A stretch of DNA of 64,000 nucleotides from Desulfosediminicola flagellatus (GCF_005116655.2 NZ_CP050698.1:1828501-1892500), one strand, 5' to 3'; positions 18,439 through 29,541 are shown, numbered from the stretch's first letter. Made by a program: numbers and translations. Notes: generated by a model from the letters alone, not told the origin.

Positions 18439-19567
18439 TAGAAATATGGAGGTTTGCGATGGTGGTGGAGACCTTCTTGTGTAAGAAATATTGGTGAGTG
18501 TATCAACGATACATTTTATATATGGTCTTGTGGTGTAGTTAGACGTTGTGTTGGGGTAGGCAGTAAAGGAGGAAAAAATGTTCAGAGTCAGGAAAAGATA
18601 ATTGTGTTTACGTGTTCACTGTAACATCATTATGCGCGAATCCTCGGAATAATACTATTGCTAATTAGCTAAATAGACCACGATCAACGTATAGTGATGC
18701 TGAATGTTAATATACTCCTGGTTTGCCATCTTGAAATTAATCGCTTCTTTGCAGAAAGCACTGCATAAATCAAAACTTCACAGAGGTATTTTACTTATAT
18801 GTTCACATTGCAGGAAGGTTCGCGATGAAGAAGGTCCATGGAGCCTGATGGAATAGTATGTCAGGCTCCATTCTGACGCAAAGTTCGTCATAGCCTTTGA
18901 CTGGACTGTATTGAGGAACCCTATCCTGAAATTGCAAGGAGGCATTGAATAAAGTTTAAACGTTTATAAAACTGAAATGTATACACCTTGATATTTCTTA
19001 CTGCTTTTTCTGGTTTCACCATCTATTGGGATATGTGAAAATATTGGCTATGAAGAAGCCTTCCTGTCTAAATCCCTTGATACCTCTGCTGTAATAATCG
19101 ATTATTCTTTACTGATTTCGTGTTTGCTCGCTGAAAAAGCAAGCGAATCATCTATTCCCCTGTCATTTAGCGAAGTTTTCTCTGGTTGTTTTCAGGATAT
19201 ATTCTCTTCTAACTCAGCATTTCTCATCAATAGAAGTTTTTCATTTGATGATCATTGATGGTGCTTTAATTCCTGTCGTAATCCTGCGGTAAATACCAAT
19301 TTCAAAAAAGCACTGTTAGAATTGATCGGTATCAATAACGACGTGTCGAAACAAAAAGATGGTGATGAAACATTTTGATATCGCATAAAAAGTTGTGGTT
19401 CGTGGATAAATACTATATGTTAGCGGAAGATGAAAAGCCCTGTAATATTAACTGCTTCAACTAATCAACAGGAAAGGGGGGCGACAGCTTGAGAAGGGAT
19501 ACTCCATCAATTATGCAGGAAAAAACCCGTTCAAATTTATGGGTACTCACTTTTTTTAATTTCTTAA
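18439..19567. other. Long AT-rich gap before the minor pilin operon
   Basis: I find no credible gene in 1129 bases. There is a strong hairpin at 18840-18869 (arms GGAGCCTGA and TCAGGCTCC) without a T-tract. A start-less open frame of nearly 90 codons (about 18992-19258, + strand) has Ser/Phe-rich, gene-like composition and may be a gene remnant. No sigma-54 motif was seen before fimT. Confidence 0.45.
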
Positions 19568-20122
19568 GTGTTTGATATGAAAAATTATAAAGGCAATTCA
19601 TTTTTTAGAAAAAAACAGCAAGTAATTGCTGGGTTTTCGCTAGTGGAATTAGCAGTAGTTATGGCTTTAATTGGTATCCTTTCAGCGATCGCAATACCGA
19701 ATATTATGGGATGGATGCCCGGGATTCGTTTACGGGATTCTTCTCATCAATTGCTTTCAGATTTTTACATGGCAAAATCTGAGGCAATTAAACGAAACAG
19801 AAATGTAGTTGTAGCTTTTACATCAGTGAATTGTGTGCCTGATGTGCCCGATGGCGCCGGTAGTTATCGTGTGTTTATAGATGATGGCAAAGATGGTGGA
19901 ACAGCAAAGAATAATATTCTGGATGGTGGGGAGATTATCCTGCTGAATAAAACGATGCAGAAAGATTGTGCATTATGCTCTGAAACTTTCGGAGGAGAAA
20001 TAGGGTTTCAGCCAACGGGCGTACCTGTTGGCTTAGAAAATGGAACAGCAAAACTTTCGAATACACGATCTCGTTCATATTCAATTGCGGTAAATGCAGC
20101 GGGCAATATTTCACTCAATTAA
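19568..20122 (+). CDS. fimT: Type IV pilus minor pilin, FimT/GspH type
   Basis: The 184-residue prepilin has a long leader ending in GFSLVELAVVMALIGILSAIAIPNI, given here in part: the peptidase site G/F with Glu at position 5 and a hydrophobic helix. The GspH-like region continues with LRDSSHQLLSDFYMAKSEAIKRN. It is first in the operon fimT-pilW-pilV-pilX-pilY1. Minor pilins form the initiation complex at the tip of the type IV pilus. Confidence 0.9.
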   Translation: MFDMKNYKGNSFFRKKQQVIAGFSLVELAVVMALIGILSAIAIPNIMGWMPGIRLRDSSHQLLSDFYMAKSEAIKRNRNVVVAFTSVNCVPDVPDGAGSYRVFIDDGKDGGTAKNNILDGGEIILLNKTMQKDCALCSETFGGEIGFQPTGVPVGLENGTAKLSNTRSRSYSIAVNAAGNISLN

Positions 20123-20135
20123 TGAAAGTGACACT

Positions 20136-20867
20136 ATGAAAGACCTGGATTTTCATAATATGCAGCACAGAACGGCAGAGCAAGGGTTTACACTCATTGA
20201 GGTACTTATAACGTTGGTTATTTCAATGTTTATTATGGCTGCTGTCTATTCCGCATACATAGCCCAACAGCATCAATATACTAACCAGACCCAGGTAATT
20301 AAAATGCAGCAAAATATTCGGGCTGTGGTCAGCTTTATGAAAGATGAGCTGCGAATGGTTGGCTATGACCCTACAGGTTCTGCCAATGCAGGATTTGTTT
20401 CAGCTGCAATTAATCGCGTTCAGTTCACCAAAGATATAACAAATAGCACCGGGACTGCAGATGATGGTGACAGTGCATTGGACGGTCCTTTTGAGAATAT
20501 TGTATTAGGTTTCAGGGACGCTGATGATGCCAATAACGACGGAATTGCTGATAGCGGTGCAGCTTCTATCTTTGTAAGAACTGACCCGGGAGCTACTTTT
20601 TCAGAAATAGCGGATGATATTCATGCTATTGAGTTTAGTTATATTCTTAATAATTCGCCACCCACCACTACAACCTCACCAGCAGTTCCATATCAAATAG
20701 ATTCTGTAACAATTTCTATCCTTGCTAGGGCGTCTAAGCCGGATCACAATTTTACAAACAATCTGGTTTATACAACCGGTGCTGGCAACTCCTGGGGACC
20801 ATTTGGGGATAATTATCGCCGACGATTGATTGTGGCCAACGTAAAATGCAGAAATCTTGGACTTTAA
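20136..20867 (+). CDS. pilW: Type IV pilus minor pilin PilW
   Basis: I chose ATG 20136 over an upstream in-frame start at 20094, because the latter would lie inside fimT. The protein has a leader ending QGFTLIEVLITLVISMF, with G/F cleavage and Glu5, followed by a region matching PilW (AVYSAYIAQQHQYTNQTQVI, then FMKDELRMVGYDP). The 243 residues are in the family range. It is 14 bases from fimT and 2 bases from pilV. Confidence 0.88.
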   Translation: MKDLDFHNMQHRTAEQGFTLIEVLITLVISMFIMAAVYSAYIAQQHQYTNQTQVIKMQQNIRAVVSFMKDELRMVGYDPTGSANAGFVSAAINRVQFTKDITNSTGTADDGDSALDGPFENIVLGFRDADDANNDGIADSGAASIFVRTDPGATFSEIADDIHAIEFSYILNNSPPTTTTSPAVPYQIDSVTISILARASKPDHNFTNNLVYTTGAGNSWGPFGDNYRRRLIVANVKCRNLGL

Positions 20868-20869
20868 TT

Positions 20870-21367
20870 ATGACGCGTGAAATTCATTTGTACAAAACCA
20901 GGGAGTGTCAGGGGTTTACACTCATTGAAACTGTTGTGGCTATGGTCATTTTGACCATTGGTATTCTTGCCCTCTATTCAATGCAAACAACGTCTGTGAG
21001 ATTTAATGCAACTGCAAGCGCTTTGACGACATCGGCGAGTTGGGCAAGTGACCGAATTGAACGTTTGCTCGCTTTAGATTTCGATGATCAGCAGTTGAAG
21101 GATGACAATGATGCGACAGACCTGGCGCCTGCCATAAATGGTAATGGTGCAGCAGGATTGGATGACACCTCAGCCACTGTTGATGGTCGAGATCTTTCAC
21201 CTGACGGGAAGTATGTGATTTACTGGAATGTTGCTGATTACATAACGCCAAACCCAAATTTGTTATCAGAGTCTACGCTAAAAGCTATTCGGGTCATAGT
21301 GCAGAGGAGTGATTCTGGTAGAACCAGGGAAGTTGTTCTGAATTATTACAAACAAAAGGTTTTTTGA
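20870..21367 (+). CDS. pilV: Type IV pilus minor pilin PilV
   Basis: The leader ends CQGFTLIETVVAMVILTIGI, a canonical prepilin peptidase site, with the VAMVILTIGILALYSMQ pattern of PilV. ATG 20870 follows the pilW stop by 2 bases; an earlier in-frame start (20846) would overlap pilW. The protein has 165 residues. Position in the order fimT-W-V-X-Y1 supports the name. Confidence 0.88.
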   Translation: MTREIHLYKTRECQGFTLIETVVAMVILTIGILALYSMQTTSVRFNATASALTTSASWASDRIERLLALDFDDQQLKDDNDATDLAPAINGNGAAGLDDTSATVDGRDLSPDGKYVIYWNVADYITPNPNLLSESTLKAIRVIVQRSDSGRTREVVLNYYKQKVF

Positions 21368-21371
21368 ATCT

Positions 21372-22040
21372 ATGAAGCGTAATTGGTTTGGCAGGAAGAA
21401 ATTAAAGCAGAATTCCAGCGGATTCATTCTGGTTGTTTCACTCTTAATATTGCTGGTGTTGACATTTATAGGTATCGCCATCAATCGCTACACAACCACT
21501 GAGCTCAAGATTACCGCAAACGATAAACTTCATCTGCAGTCATTTTATCAGGCTGACGGTGGCAGTGAGTTTGGCGCGGAGGCTCTTGAACAAAATATTG
21601 CCTGTATTTTGTTCAGCAATAATGGTGATGGCGTTGAATGGTTGGATACTGCAGCAAATGGCGACATGGTGTTGGATGGCAATATTGCTGTCGAAAAGGG
21701 GGCTGAGATGTTGTGGCTGAATTCGATAGGGAAATGGACAGGAACCGGAATGGATTTTCCCACTGATGATAATCGAGACATGTGGTTTCCACCGGTTTAT
21801 GGAGCAGGTGAGCCACATACCAATATCACTGTAGAAGGAATTGTAGATTTAATACCAGGTGCGTCCATCATTCAGGCTGCGGGTTACGTTGGGCTGGGTC
21901 GAAGTTCTGCAGTTGCAGGGGTAGCAATGGATTACGAAATCCATTCTCGACATCTTGGTTTGGGAGAGAGTGAGAGCCAAATCAGGATTGAGTGGCGCCA
22001 CATTGTTGGCAGGGAAGAAAACTATTGCAGATACGACTGA
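21372..22040 (+). CDS. pilX: Type IV pilus minor pilin PilX
   Basis: The 222-residue protein has the PilX signature of a Ser-rich lead-in (NSSGFILVVSLLILLVLT), then INRYTTTELKITANDK and FYQADGGSEFGAEAL. It lacks the Glu5 of major pilins, as many PilX proteins do. It starts 4 bases after pilV and the pilY1 start follows 47 bases after its stop. Confidence 0.87.
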   Translation: MKRNWFGRKKLKQNSSGFILVVSLLILLVLTFIGIAINRYTTTELKITANDKLHLQSFYQADGGSEFGAEALEQNIACILFSNNGDGVEWLDTAANGDMVLDGNIAVEKGAEMLWLNSIGKWTGTGMDFPTDDNRDMWFPPVYGAGEPHTNITVEGIVDLIPGASIIQAAGYVGLGRSSAVAGVAMDYEIHSRHLGLGESESQIRIEWRHIVGREENYCRYD

Positions 22041-22087
22041 TGAAGTTGACGAAACATTACGATGCATCACTCGACTGGAGAATTTTA

Positions 22088-25000
22088 ATGAAGTTTTTAA
22101 AGCAATCAGCGTTTATTGTCAGTCGTTTGTTTTTGTTTGCGACACTAACTTTTATACCTCTTGGAGCCAAGGCCAATGTCTGTCAGGATGGGCTTGGTCT
22201 TCCACCGTTCCTCTCAGCTGGCGCTGACCCTAATCTTCTGCTTGTTCTAGATAACTCCGGTAGTATGCTTGATTTGGCTTACGTTGATGAGAGCAACATC
22301 GGTGAATGTGTAGATAAAGGTTATAGTGCGTCCAAACAATATGCCGGACTGTTTGACCCAGATAGGTGGTATAAATGGGTCGATAGTGACAGGCAGTGGT
22401 TGAGTGGTACAAAATATGAGATTGGAGATATAGTTTATAGTAATGGTGTCTTTTATCGCGCCGAATCAGTTACATCAACTTTCTCAACCGGTGCAGATAT
22501 AGAATCAGACACTTCGGTCATTTGGGAGGAGGTTCATTACATTAGGACCTGGACCAATGGTGAGAGTTATCCTGAGAACAGTTTCGTCAGGTATGAGGAT
22601 CAGCTTTACTATAGTAGTTCTGGTGGTATTGCAAATGATTCCGATACAACAGACGGTGTTACCATTCAAGGTGATACTCTTAAGTGGGTGGCTGTCGAAT
22701 CTACCTGGCTGAATGCTTTTGCATATGTTGCAGGCGACATCGTCAGCGATAAAGGTATGCTCTATATTGCTGCCACGGCAGGTATTTCTTCAGGAACCGG
22801 TGTCGCCGATGATGCAGAAGTCACATGGGTGAGGTTAAGTGAAGGATATTTTCAGCAGGAAGAATATCAAACTGTCACAGATGCAGCAAGTGCTCTAAGT
22901 GGGTTTGCCGGGTCACCTTACAGGAATGATGATATTTATCTTCATATACAATCCGTAGATGGAACTCCTGCATCTGTACCTGCGTTCGCGGCAAAAGGTA
23001 ATTTATTGAATTGGGCAGCTGCGTCTAAATTTGACATTCAAAAGGAGATCCTGACAGGCGGTAAGTATGATGATAATCAGGACTTACTTATAAGTGAAGG
23101 GCGTGGTTGCTCTTCGCGCGGGTTTGTTAAAGAAATTCAAGTCACTGGTGGAACAGGAACTTCAGTGATCACCTTCTCAATACGCGGCTTCAATGAAGAT
23201 GATTGGGTTGATAGTACCGACAATACCACTCGAATAGAGATATTGGGCGTTTCCAGCGGAGGTTTTATCGGATCAACTAGGCAGGAAGCATGTCAAACTG
23301 CAATTGATGAGGTTGCAAAAGGTGCTGCTGCTATCCAAGGCACAATAAAAAACAGCGTAAAAACTTGTCTGGCCTATGATGGAGCAAACAATGTCTTGGC
23401 CGATTCCAACGCTGCATATAATCATTCAATTCACACATGCTGGTCAATTGTTAAAAAGGGATATACTACTCCCGCTCAACTTGGAAATGTCAGCGAGATC
23501 TACAATGCCTGTGAAAAAATATATGAAAACGGAATTGAGCCTGCAACAATAGACCCGCAAGACAGCGGTTATATGTGCTACGGTGTATATAATCAATCAA
23601 TTCCTGACGCTGACTCACCGACAGGGGGCGGAAGCTCAAGACTAGGCTATATTGGACGCTGCTGGGAGACTGGTGAGTTTTCGGAGGAGGCGGAGTGTCT
23701 TCCTGTAACATGTACAAGCAGTGACAATGACCTTACAGCCGACCCGGCAGTAAAATGTTTTGAAGACAAACTGCTGTATGAGTGTAGCGGTAATTATAAC
23801 ACCAACAGCAACAATTGTAACAAGCCCTGGGTCAAAAAGCTAACAGGATCTGGAGTAGGAAGTGATGGACTTTGTGATGATTCAACGATTATCACGAATG
23901 GAAAGTGGACAGACGATGTAAATCCCAGCGATGCGGATCAATGTGTTCGAGAAGCAATGTGGGATTATTGTGGTTCACTACAAATCCCTGAAGTAATTGA
24001 TCCCTCAGATCAGATTTTTAATACCGGTGAAACTTGGGGTATGGTCGGTTCCATGATCGACTCTGGAATTGTAGCGGAGTTCGGTACTGATCGCCCGCTT
24101 ATTGTCATGAAAGGCTATATCAGTCAATCTTCTACTCCAGAAGGGCTACTTCATGAGGTTGCAGGAGATATTCGCCTGGGTGCAATGGCGTTCAACGCAA
24201 ATGGCGCTTATACCGAATGTCAGGAGCAGGTTGTTAACGATACTATCGTAAAGTATTGCCCTGATTTCAACCGGGATGGTGCAAAGGTTATAGCGCCAAT
24301 TAACGCTGGAGATGCGGTGGTTGGTACCACGACACACATTACTGCGCTTACAGGTGCAATTAATGATATTCGTGCTACTGCATGGACGCCATTGGCAGAG
24401 GCGCTATACAATGCCCTTGGTTACTATGGCCAGAACACATCCATGCGACTGGATAGCGGTGATTTTCAAACCGCACTTGAGAACAGTGACTGGGCAGACC
24501 CTGTGCAATACTCGTGTCAGGAAAACTACATACTTGCCATTACTGAAGGTGCATCCACTGCTGATATACATCCAGACGTAAAAGCGTTGATCACCTCAAT
24601 GGGGTTGGAAGACGGTACTGTTGCTGCCGCTGATGAAGGGGAGTGTAAAAATACAAATGGGAAGAGTGATCTTTTTGGCTCAACCTATTTGGATGATCTC
24701 ACCTTCTATGGCCAAAATGCATCTGTTAGCAATCTGTTTACCACTCCATCAGAAAATCCAGGTCAAATGGTGAGTGATGATGGTACGTTTAATGATAAGC
24801 AGAACATAACGACCTATATGGTTGTCGCAGGTAACCCCCGCGACAATAAAACGTTAAGTGAATGCAACCCTGCAACGCTCATGAAAAATGCCGCTGAAAA
24901 CGGTGGCACCACGTTGCTTACAGGGGAAGATCCTGCTGCACTTGAATCTAATCTTCGAACAGCACTTTCAGATATTCTTTTTCGTGCTTCTGCGGGATCT

Positions 25001-28000
25001 GCAGCCTCAGTCATTTCGAGTTCCAGAAGTGGTGAGGGCGGTGTATATCAGGCTATCTTCTGGCCTAAAGTTGACCGGGGGATCGGCAAAGAACCACTGA
25101 CCTGGATTGGTGACGTACATGCCTTCTTTATTGATGAACGTGGATATCTCTGGGATGATTACAGTGGAAATGCCAATGATACCTTTGGAGAACTCTGGAC
25201 AGAAGACACCAACGGTAACGGGATTCTAGACGAAGGTGAAGATGTTTATCCTGTTGATGCAGATGGGAACGCAGTACCAAATGGTAAGCTGGATGGTGAT
25301 AGAAGGGTAATTACCTATTACAACGAGACGAGTAATTCAACACAGGTTTGTCTTAATCAATCAGTGATTGATATAGGTGTCTGCAACCAATCCGATTATT
25401 TCAATACAACTGAAACCTCAATTGATCTGAAGGATTTTGACGCATATCTCTGGTCGGTAAAAGAGCGATTGGCGGAGATTGGAGATAGCGATATCCTGGA
25501 AAATCGTACGATAACCAATGGGAAGTGGAATTTTTCAGGCGGTTATCCTAAGCGATATATTTTTACCTGGAATGATCTTAACAATGACGGAATCGTTGAT
25601 GCGGATTTCGATGGAGATGGTTCTGTTGATGGTGATTCTAGCGTTAATGAGGTTCTTGAATTTTTAGCAGGTCAATATGCAAGCGAATTAGATACCTATA
25701 CTTCCAATAATAATCGGAGTTCAATTTTACAGGATTTCAACGTTGAGACAGCTGGTGAACTCGACAAGCTTATAAAATGGGTGCGCGGATACGATGAGTT
25801 TGAACCGGCGGAAGATGGAAGTTTTACACCCAACGATCTTACTGAAGATATAAACGATAATGGTATTCGTGACACAATCTTACGTTGCCGCCAGTATCCT
25901 GATTGCGATTATACGACATTAAACCGGGAAACATGGAGATTAGGTGATGTTATTCACTCCACTCCAACTCTGGTTTCAAGACCGTCAGAAGGGTATCATT
26001 ATATTTACAAAGATCTTGATTATGCAAGATTTTATAAGAAATATCTTAATCGTCGCCATGTAATCTATTTTGGTGGCAATGATGGGATGCTTCATGCCGT
26101 AAATGGTGGTTTTTATCAGGCTGGAGTCAGTAAATTTATGCCATGCCGTGATGATCAACGTGACTCGTCCACAGGGGAATGTGCGGTAAGCCGACCTTAT
26201 GAAGGTACATCGGAGCAGGCGTATCCTCAACTGGGAGATGAATTGTGGGCTTATGTTCCCTACAATTTACAGCCGCATCTGAAATGTCTTGCTGATCCAT
26301 CATACGAACATAAATATTTCGTTGATGCACCCCCAAGGATTTTTGATGTTCGTATTTTCCCAGATGATGAAATACATCCCGGAGGCTGGGGAACTATCCT
26401 TGTCGGCTATATGGGATTTGGAGGGGCTCCACACGAAGCGGAGGATCCAGGCGGTGTAGGAGAAAATCGTAAGTTTGTTTCATCCTATTTCGTTTTGGAT
26501 GTCACTGATCCAGAGAGAGCACCGAAACTTATTGCTGAAATGACTACCACCACTCAACTTGAGGATTATGATGGTGATGGTGTGTCAGAAGATAAATATG
26601 CAAGGATGGGATATACAACATCGATGCCATCGGTTGTTGTGATGAGAAATGATTTAGGTTTCTCAGAATGGTTTCTGGTTCTCGGAAATGGACCTACAAC
26701 TATTGAAGGTGAAAATGACCAGCAGGGAAAAATTGGTATTGTACCTTTGAATTCACTTACAGGGGTGAACTGGAAGGTAAATCAGGATGGTTCATATGAT
26801 CCTACCTCACGCACACCGTTTCGAATTCCAAATGAAGAGCCGACAACAGCATCTACTATTGCAAACATGGGGCGAAAGCTCATCCCAGGAACACGATACG
26901 GGATCGAAAGCTTTATTGGTGACATTGTAACAGTTGATTTCGACATCAGAAACGCAAGTGCGACTGCTACAGGTGTTGCTTACAAATCTGATGTGGTCTA
27001 TTTCGGAACAACTGATGGAACGGGTTTTGATCTTGCAGATGGTGATTGGGGCGGGGATGGTCGTCTCTACAGATTGCTAACCCAGAAACTGGACGTAGCC
27101 ACCGGAAAGCAAGTATATGCATATCCCGAAGACTGGGAATTGAAAAAAATGATTGATGCCAAAGGGCCAATCACAGCTGCACCAAATGTGGGTTTTGATA
27201 ATACGGATTACTGGGTGTATTTTGGAACAGGCCGTTTTTATGCGCCAGAAGACAAAAGAGATGATTCAACCCAATATTTCTTTGGTATCAAAGAGCCACG
27301 CGACGAAAACTGCAATTTAACCTGGGATACTATCGATTGGTTATACAAAAATCTATTTCTGGATGAACTGGTTAAGTTATACCCTGATTATAATTGGGAT
27401 GAGTTTAGTTGGTCCTCATGGAATTATCCGATTGACACTACTCCTGCTGCAGCCGAAGGCAACCGTGGACTTCTCAGGGCTGACCGCATCCGTGTTGTCG
27501 AAAATGGGACGTCAGGATTGTTTTCGTCAGCCGGTGATTATGTCTATTGTGAAGATCAATCTGGTGATAAGTGTTACCTCCCATTTTCACCGCTTAACCC
27601 TGATGATGGTGTCTCTTTACGGACATACTATTCATTTTCAGACTTAGTACAGTATGTGAAAGGAGAAGCTTGTGGTAGCACTGATAATAACACTATTGGT
27701 GTCGATGGTTGGTACAGAGAACTCAATGATTCGCGGGAAAGATCTCTTGGTATGCCAACCCTTCTCGGTGGTTTGGTAACTTTTACTACATATCAGCCTT
27801 TTGCAGATATATGCCAGGCTGAAGGTCTGAGTTCATTGTACGGTGTTTATTTCCTGACGGGAACCGCGTGGTATGAAGATGTTATCGGTACGTATAGCAA
27901 TCCTGAGGGGAAATCTATTGTGAAGGATAAGCTTGACCTTGGAAAAGGGCAGGCTATGACTCCCAGTCTTCAGGTTGGAACCGGTCCTAATGAGGTCAAT

Positions 28001-28102
28001 GCATTTATTCAGACGAGTACCGGTGAGATTGTTCAGGTGGGGCAAAAAAATAAGCCAACAGGGAGTTTCAAAAGTAAAAAGATAAGCTGGAAAAATAAAT
28101 AA
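22088..28102 (+). CDS. pilY1: Type IV pilus tip adhesin PilY1 with inserted CBM-like repeats
   Basis: I chose ATG 22088: it has GGAG at a proper distance and begins a clean signal peptide ending AKA/N (residue 30). The 2004-residue product is large for PilY1 (often 1000-1300). A VWA-like MIDAS motif DNSGSM sits at 55-60. Right after it are three W/Y/GD-type modules (about 103-148, 155-203, 207-249) like CBM5/12 chitin-binding units. Acidic Ca-binding-type loops occur near 1040 (DTNGNGILDEGED) and 1163 (DLNNDGIVDADFDGDG). The C-terminal PilY1 beta-propeller starts near 1325 (VIYFGGNDGMLHAVNGG). The protein is Cys-rich. It should be exposed at the pilus tip and bind surfaces or glycans. Confidence 0.92.
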   Translation: MKFLKQSAFIVSRLFLFATLTFIPLGAKANVCQDGLGLPPFLSAGADPNLLLVLDNSGSMLDLAYVDESNIGECVDKGYSASKQYAGLFDPDRWYKWVDSDRQWLSGTKYEIGDIVYSNGVFYRAESVTSTFSTGADIESDTSVIWEEVHYIRTWTNGESYPENSFVRYEDQLYYSSSGGIANDSDTTDGVTIQGDTLKWVAVESTWLNAFAYVAGDIVSDKGMLYIAATAGISSGTGVADDAEVTWVRLSEGYFQQEEYQTVTDAASALSGFAGSPYRNDDIYLHIQSVDGTPASVPAFAAKGNLLNWAAASKFDIQKEILTGGKYDDNQDLLISEGRGCSSRGFVKEIQVTGGTGTSVITFSIRGFNEDDWVDSTDNTTRIEILGVSSGGFIGSTRQEACQTAIDEVAKGAAAIQGTIKNSVKTCLAYDGANNVLADSNAAYNHSIHTCWSIVKKGYTTPAQLGNVSEIYNACEKIYENGIEPATIDPQDSGYMCYGVYNQSIPDADSPTGGGSSRLGYIGRCWETGEFSEEAECLPVTCTSSDNDLTADPAVKCFEDKLLYECSGNYNTNSNNCNKPWVKKLTGSGVGSDGLCDDSTIITNGKWTDDVNPSDADQCVREAMWDYCGSLQIPEVIDPSDQIFNTGETWGMVGSMIDSGIVAEFGTDRPLIVMKGYISQSSTPEGLLHEVAGDIRLGAMAFNANGAYTECQEQVVNDTIVKYCPDFNRDGAKVIAPINAGDAVVGTTTHITALTGAINDIRATAWTPLAEALYNALGYYGQNTSMRLDSGDFQTALENSDWADPVQYSCQENYILAITEGASTADIHPDVKALITSMGLEDGTVAAADEGECKNTNGKSDLFGSTYLDDLTFYGQNASVSNLFTTPSENPGQMVSDDGTFNDKQNITTYMVVAGNPRDNKTLSECNPATLMKNAAENGGTTLLTGEDPAALESNLRTALSDILFRASAGSAASVISSSRSGEGGVYQAIFWPKVDRGIGKEPLTWIGDVHAFFIDERGYLWDDYSGNANDTFGELWTEDTNGNGILDEGEDVYPVDADGNAVPNGKLDGDRRVITYYNETSNSTQVCLNQSVIDIGVCNQSDYFNTTETSIDLKDFDAYLWSVKERLAEIGDSDILENRTITNGKWNFSGGYPKRYIFTWNDLNNDGIVDADFDGDGSVDGDSSVNEVLEFLAGQYASELDTYTSNNNRSSILQDFNVETAGELDKLIKWVRGYDEFEPAEDGSFTPNDLTEDINDNGIRDTILRCRQYPDCDYTTLNRETWRLGDVIHSTPTLVSRPSEGYHYIYKDLDYARFYKKYLNRRHVIYFGGNDGMLHAVNGGFYQAGVSKFMPCRDDQRDSSTGECAVSRPYEGTSEQAYPQLGDELWAYVPYNLQPHLKCLADPSYEHKYFVDAPPRIFDVRIFPDDEIHPGGWGTILVGYMGFGGAPHEAEDPGGVGENRKFVSSYFVLDVTDPERAPKLIAEMTTTTQLEDYDGDGVSEDKYARMGYTTSMPSVVVMRNDLGFSEWFLVLGNGPTTIEGENDQQGKIGIVPLNSLTGVNWKVNQDGSYDPTSRTPFRIPNEEPTTASTIANMGRKLIPGTRYGIESFIGDIVTVDFDIRNASATATGVAYKSDVVYFGTTDGTGFDLADGDWGGDGRLYRLLTQKLDVATGKQVYAYPEDWELKKMIDAKGPITAAPNVGFDNTDYWVYFGTGRFYAPEDKRDDSTQYFFGIKEPRDENCNLTWDTIDWLYKNLFLDELVKLYPDYNWDEFSWSSWNYPIDTTPAAAEGNRGLLRADRIRVVENGTSGLFSSAGDYVYCEDQSGDKCYLPFSPLNPDDGVSLRTYYSFSDLVQYVKGEACGSTDNNTIGVDGWYRELNDSRERSLGMPTLLGGLVTFTTYQPFADICQAEGLSSLYGVYFLTGTAWYEDVIGTYSNPEGKSIVKDKLDLGKGQAMTPSLQVGTGPNEVNAFIQTSTGEIVQVGQKNKPTGSFKSKKISWKNK

Positions 28103-28116
28103 TCCAGAATGATTAC

Positions 28117-28152
28117 TACATCCCGATCTCCTGCGAGGAAGATCGGGATGTA
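28117..28152 (+). terminator. Terminator-like hairpin between pilY1 and thiC
   Basis: The perfect 12 bp stem TACATCCCGATC / GATCGGGATGTA has a 12 base loop. It lies between convergent genes (pilY1 ends 28102, thiC ends 28237). There is no T-tract, so strength is uncertain. Confidence 0.5.
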
Positions 28153-28236
28153 ATGTTGTCGCTGCTGTGTCAGGTTTGTGATTAAAATATTTCAACCATT
28201 TAATCTGTACATCTGTAGCGCTATGTATTGAAAAAG

Positions 28237-29541
28237 CTAATCGTTTAGCTGAATATCCTTACCTTCGCGAACCAGTTTCATGTTACGGACTGCACACATT
28301 TTTCCACACATGGTACATGAATCCTCATGCTCAGGCATTGAAGATTCCCGATATTTTTTAGGTTTAACCGGATCCATTGCCAGGTCAAACATTCTGCTCC
28401 AGTCGAGATCGCGTCTTGCTTCACTCATTTTGTAGTCCCAGTCGCGGGCACCTGGAATACCTTTAGAGATATCTGCTGCGTGCGCTGCGATTCTTGCAGC
28501 GATGATTCCTTCTTTCATATCATCTCTGTCAGGGAGGCGAAGGTGTTCAGCTGGAGTTACATAACATAAGAAATCAGCCCCATTAGCGGCAGCTATCGCA
28601 CCACCGATTGCGCTGGTGATGTGATCATATCCAGGAGCAACGTCTGTTACCAATGGACCAAGCACGTAAAACGGTGCGCCGTGGCAGAGGCGTTTTTCCA
28701 GCATCATGTTGCCTGCGATCTCATTCATTGCCATATGGCCCGGACCTTCAATCATAACCTGAACATTTCTCTCCCATGCTCGCTTGGTAAGTTCACCGAG
28801 AACAATCAGTTCTTCTACCTGTGCAGCATCAGTTGAGTCATGAATACTGCCAGGTCTGCAGCCGTCACCAAGGCTAAGGGTAACATCGTATTTTTCACAG
28901 ATATCAAGCAGTCTGTCGAAATGTTCATAGAACGGGTTTTCCGCATCGTTTAACATCATCCATGTGTACAGCAGCGAGCCGCCGCGTGAAACGATACTGG
29001 TGAGTCTGTCGTTACGCTTAATTTTTTCTGCGGTGGCGCGGTTGAGTCCTGCATGAATGGTAAGAAAGTCGACACCATCTTTTGAGTGGGTTTCAACAAC
29101 TTCAAAAAATTCATCAACAGAGATATCTTTCAGGTTTTTGTCATAAAAACCGACAGCATCATACATTGGAACGGTACCAATCATGGCTGGCGATATTTCT
29201 AAAAGTTTTGTTCTGAACTCCTGGGTTTTACCGAAACAGCTTAGATCCATAATGGCTTCTGCTTTAAGTTCCAGCGCGTAGCGTACCTTGTCCATCTCCA
29301 TATCTACATCATCACAGTCTTTTGAGATTCCAAGGTTTACATTAATCTTAGTTCTAAGGCCGGTACCAACACCTTCAGGATCAAGATTCTTGTGGTTTTT
29401 ATTTGCAGGGATAATCACCTCACCTTTAGCCATCAGCTTCATGAGAAGCTTTATGTCCATCTGCTCTTTTTGGGCGACAACTTCCATTTCTCGGGTGACA
29501 ATGCCTTTTCTGGCAGCGTCCATCTGGGTAGTGAAATCCAT
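28237..29541 (-). CDS. thiC: Phosphomethylpyrimidine synthase ThiC
   Basis: This radical SAM enzyme converts aminoimidazole ribotide to HMP phosphate, the pyrimidine half of thiamin. At 434 residues it is the short form lacking the N-terminal domain of E. coli ThiC. The C-terminal cluster motif is CTMCGKMC (C-x2-C-x3-C, one residue shorter than the E. coli spacing). [12 protein letters not shown] and MIEGPGHM are typical active-site segments. It is last in the thiSGHFC operon, separated from thiF by 136 bases containing repeat R3. Confidence 0.97.
   Translation of the reverse strand: MDFTTQMDAARKGIVTREMEVVAQKEQMDIKLLMKLMAKGEVIIPANKNHKNLDPEGVGTGLRTKINVNLGISKDCDDVDMEMDKVRYALELKAEAIMDLSCFGKTQEFRTKLLEISPAMIGTVPMYDAVGFYDKNLKDISVDEFFEVVETHSKDGVDFLTIHAGLNRATAEKIKRNDRLTSIVSRGGSLLYTWMMLNDAENPFYEHFDRLLDICEKYDVTLSLGDGCRPGSIHDSTDAAQVEELIVLGELTKRAWERNVQVMIEGPGHMAMNEIAGNMMLEKRLCHGAPFYVLGPLVTDVAPGYDHITSAIGGAIAAANGADFLCYVTPAEHLRLPDRDDMKEGIIAARIAAHAADISKGIPGARDWDYKMSEARRDLDWSRMFDLAMDPVKPKKYRESSMPEHEDSCTMCGKMCAVRNMKLVREGKDIQLND

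Noticed and set aside
18992..19258. Start-less open frame of nearly 90 codons in the gap before fimT
   Set aside because: There is no usable start codon or ribosome-binding site and no similarity I can name; it is mentioned only in the intergenic entry as a possible remnant.
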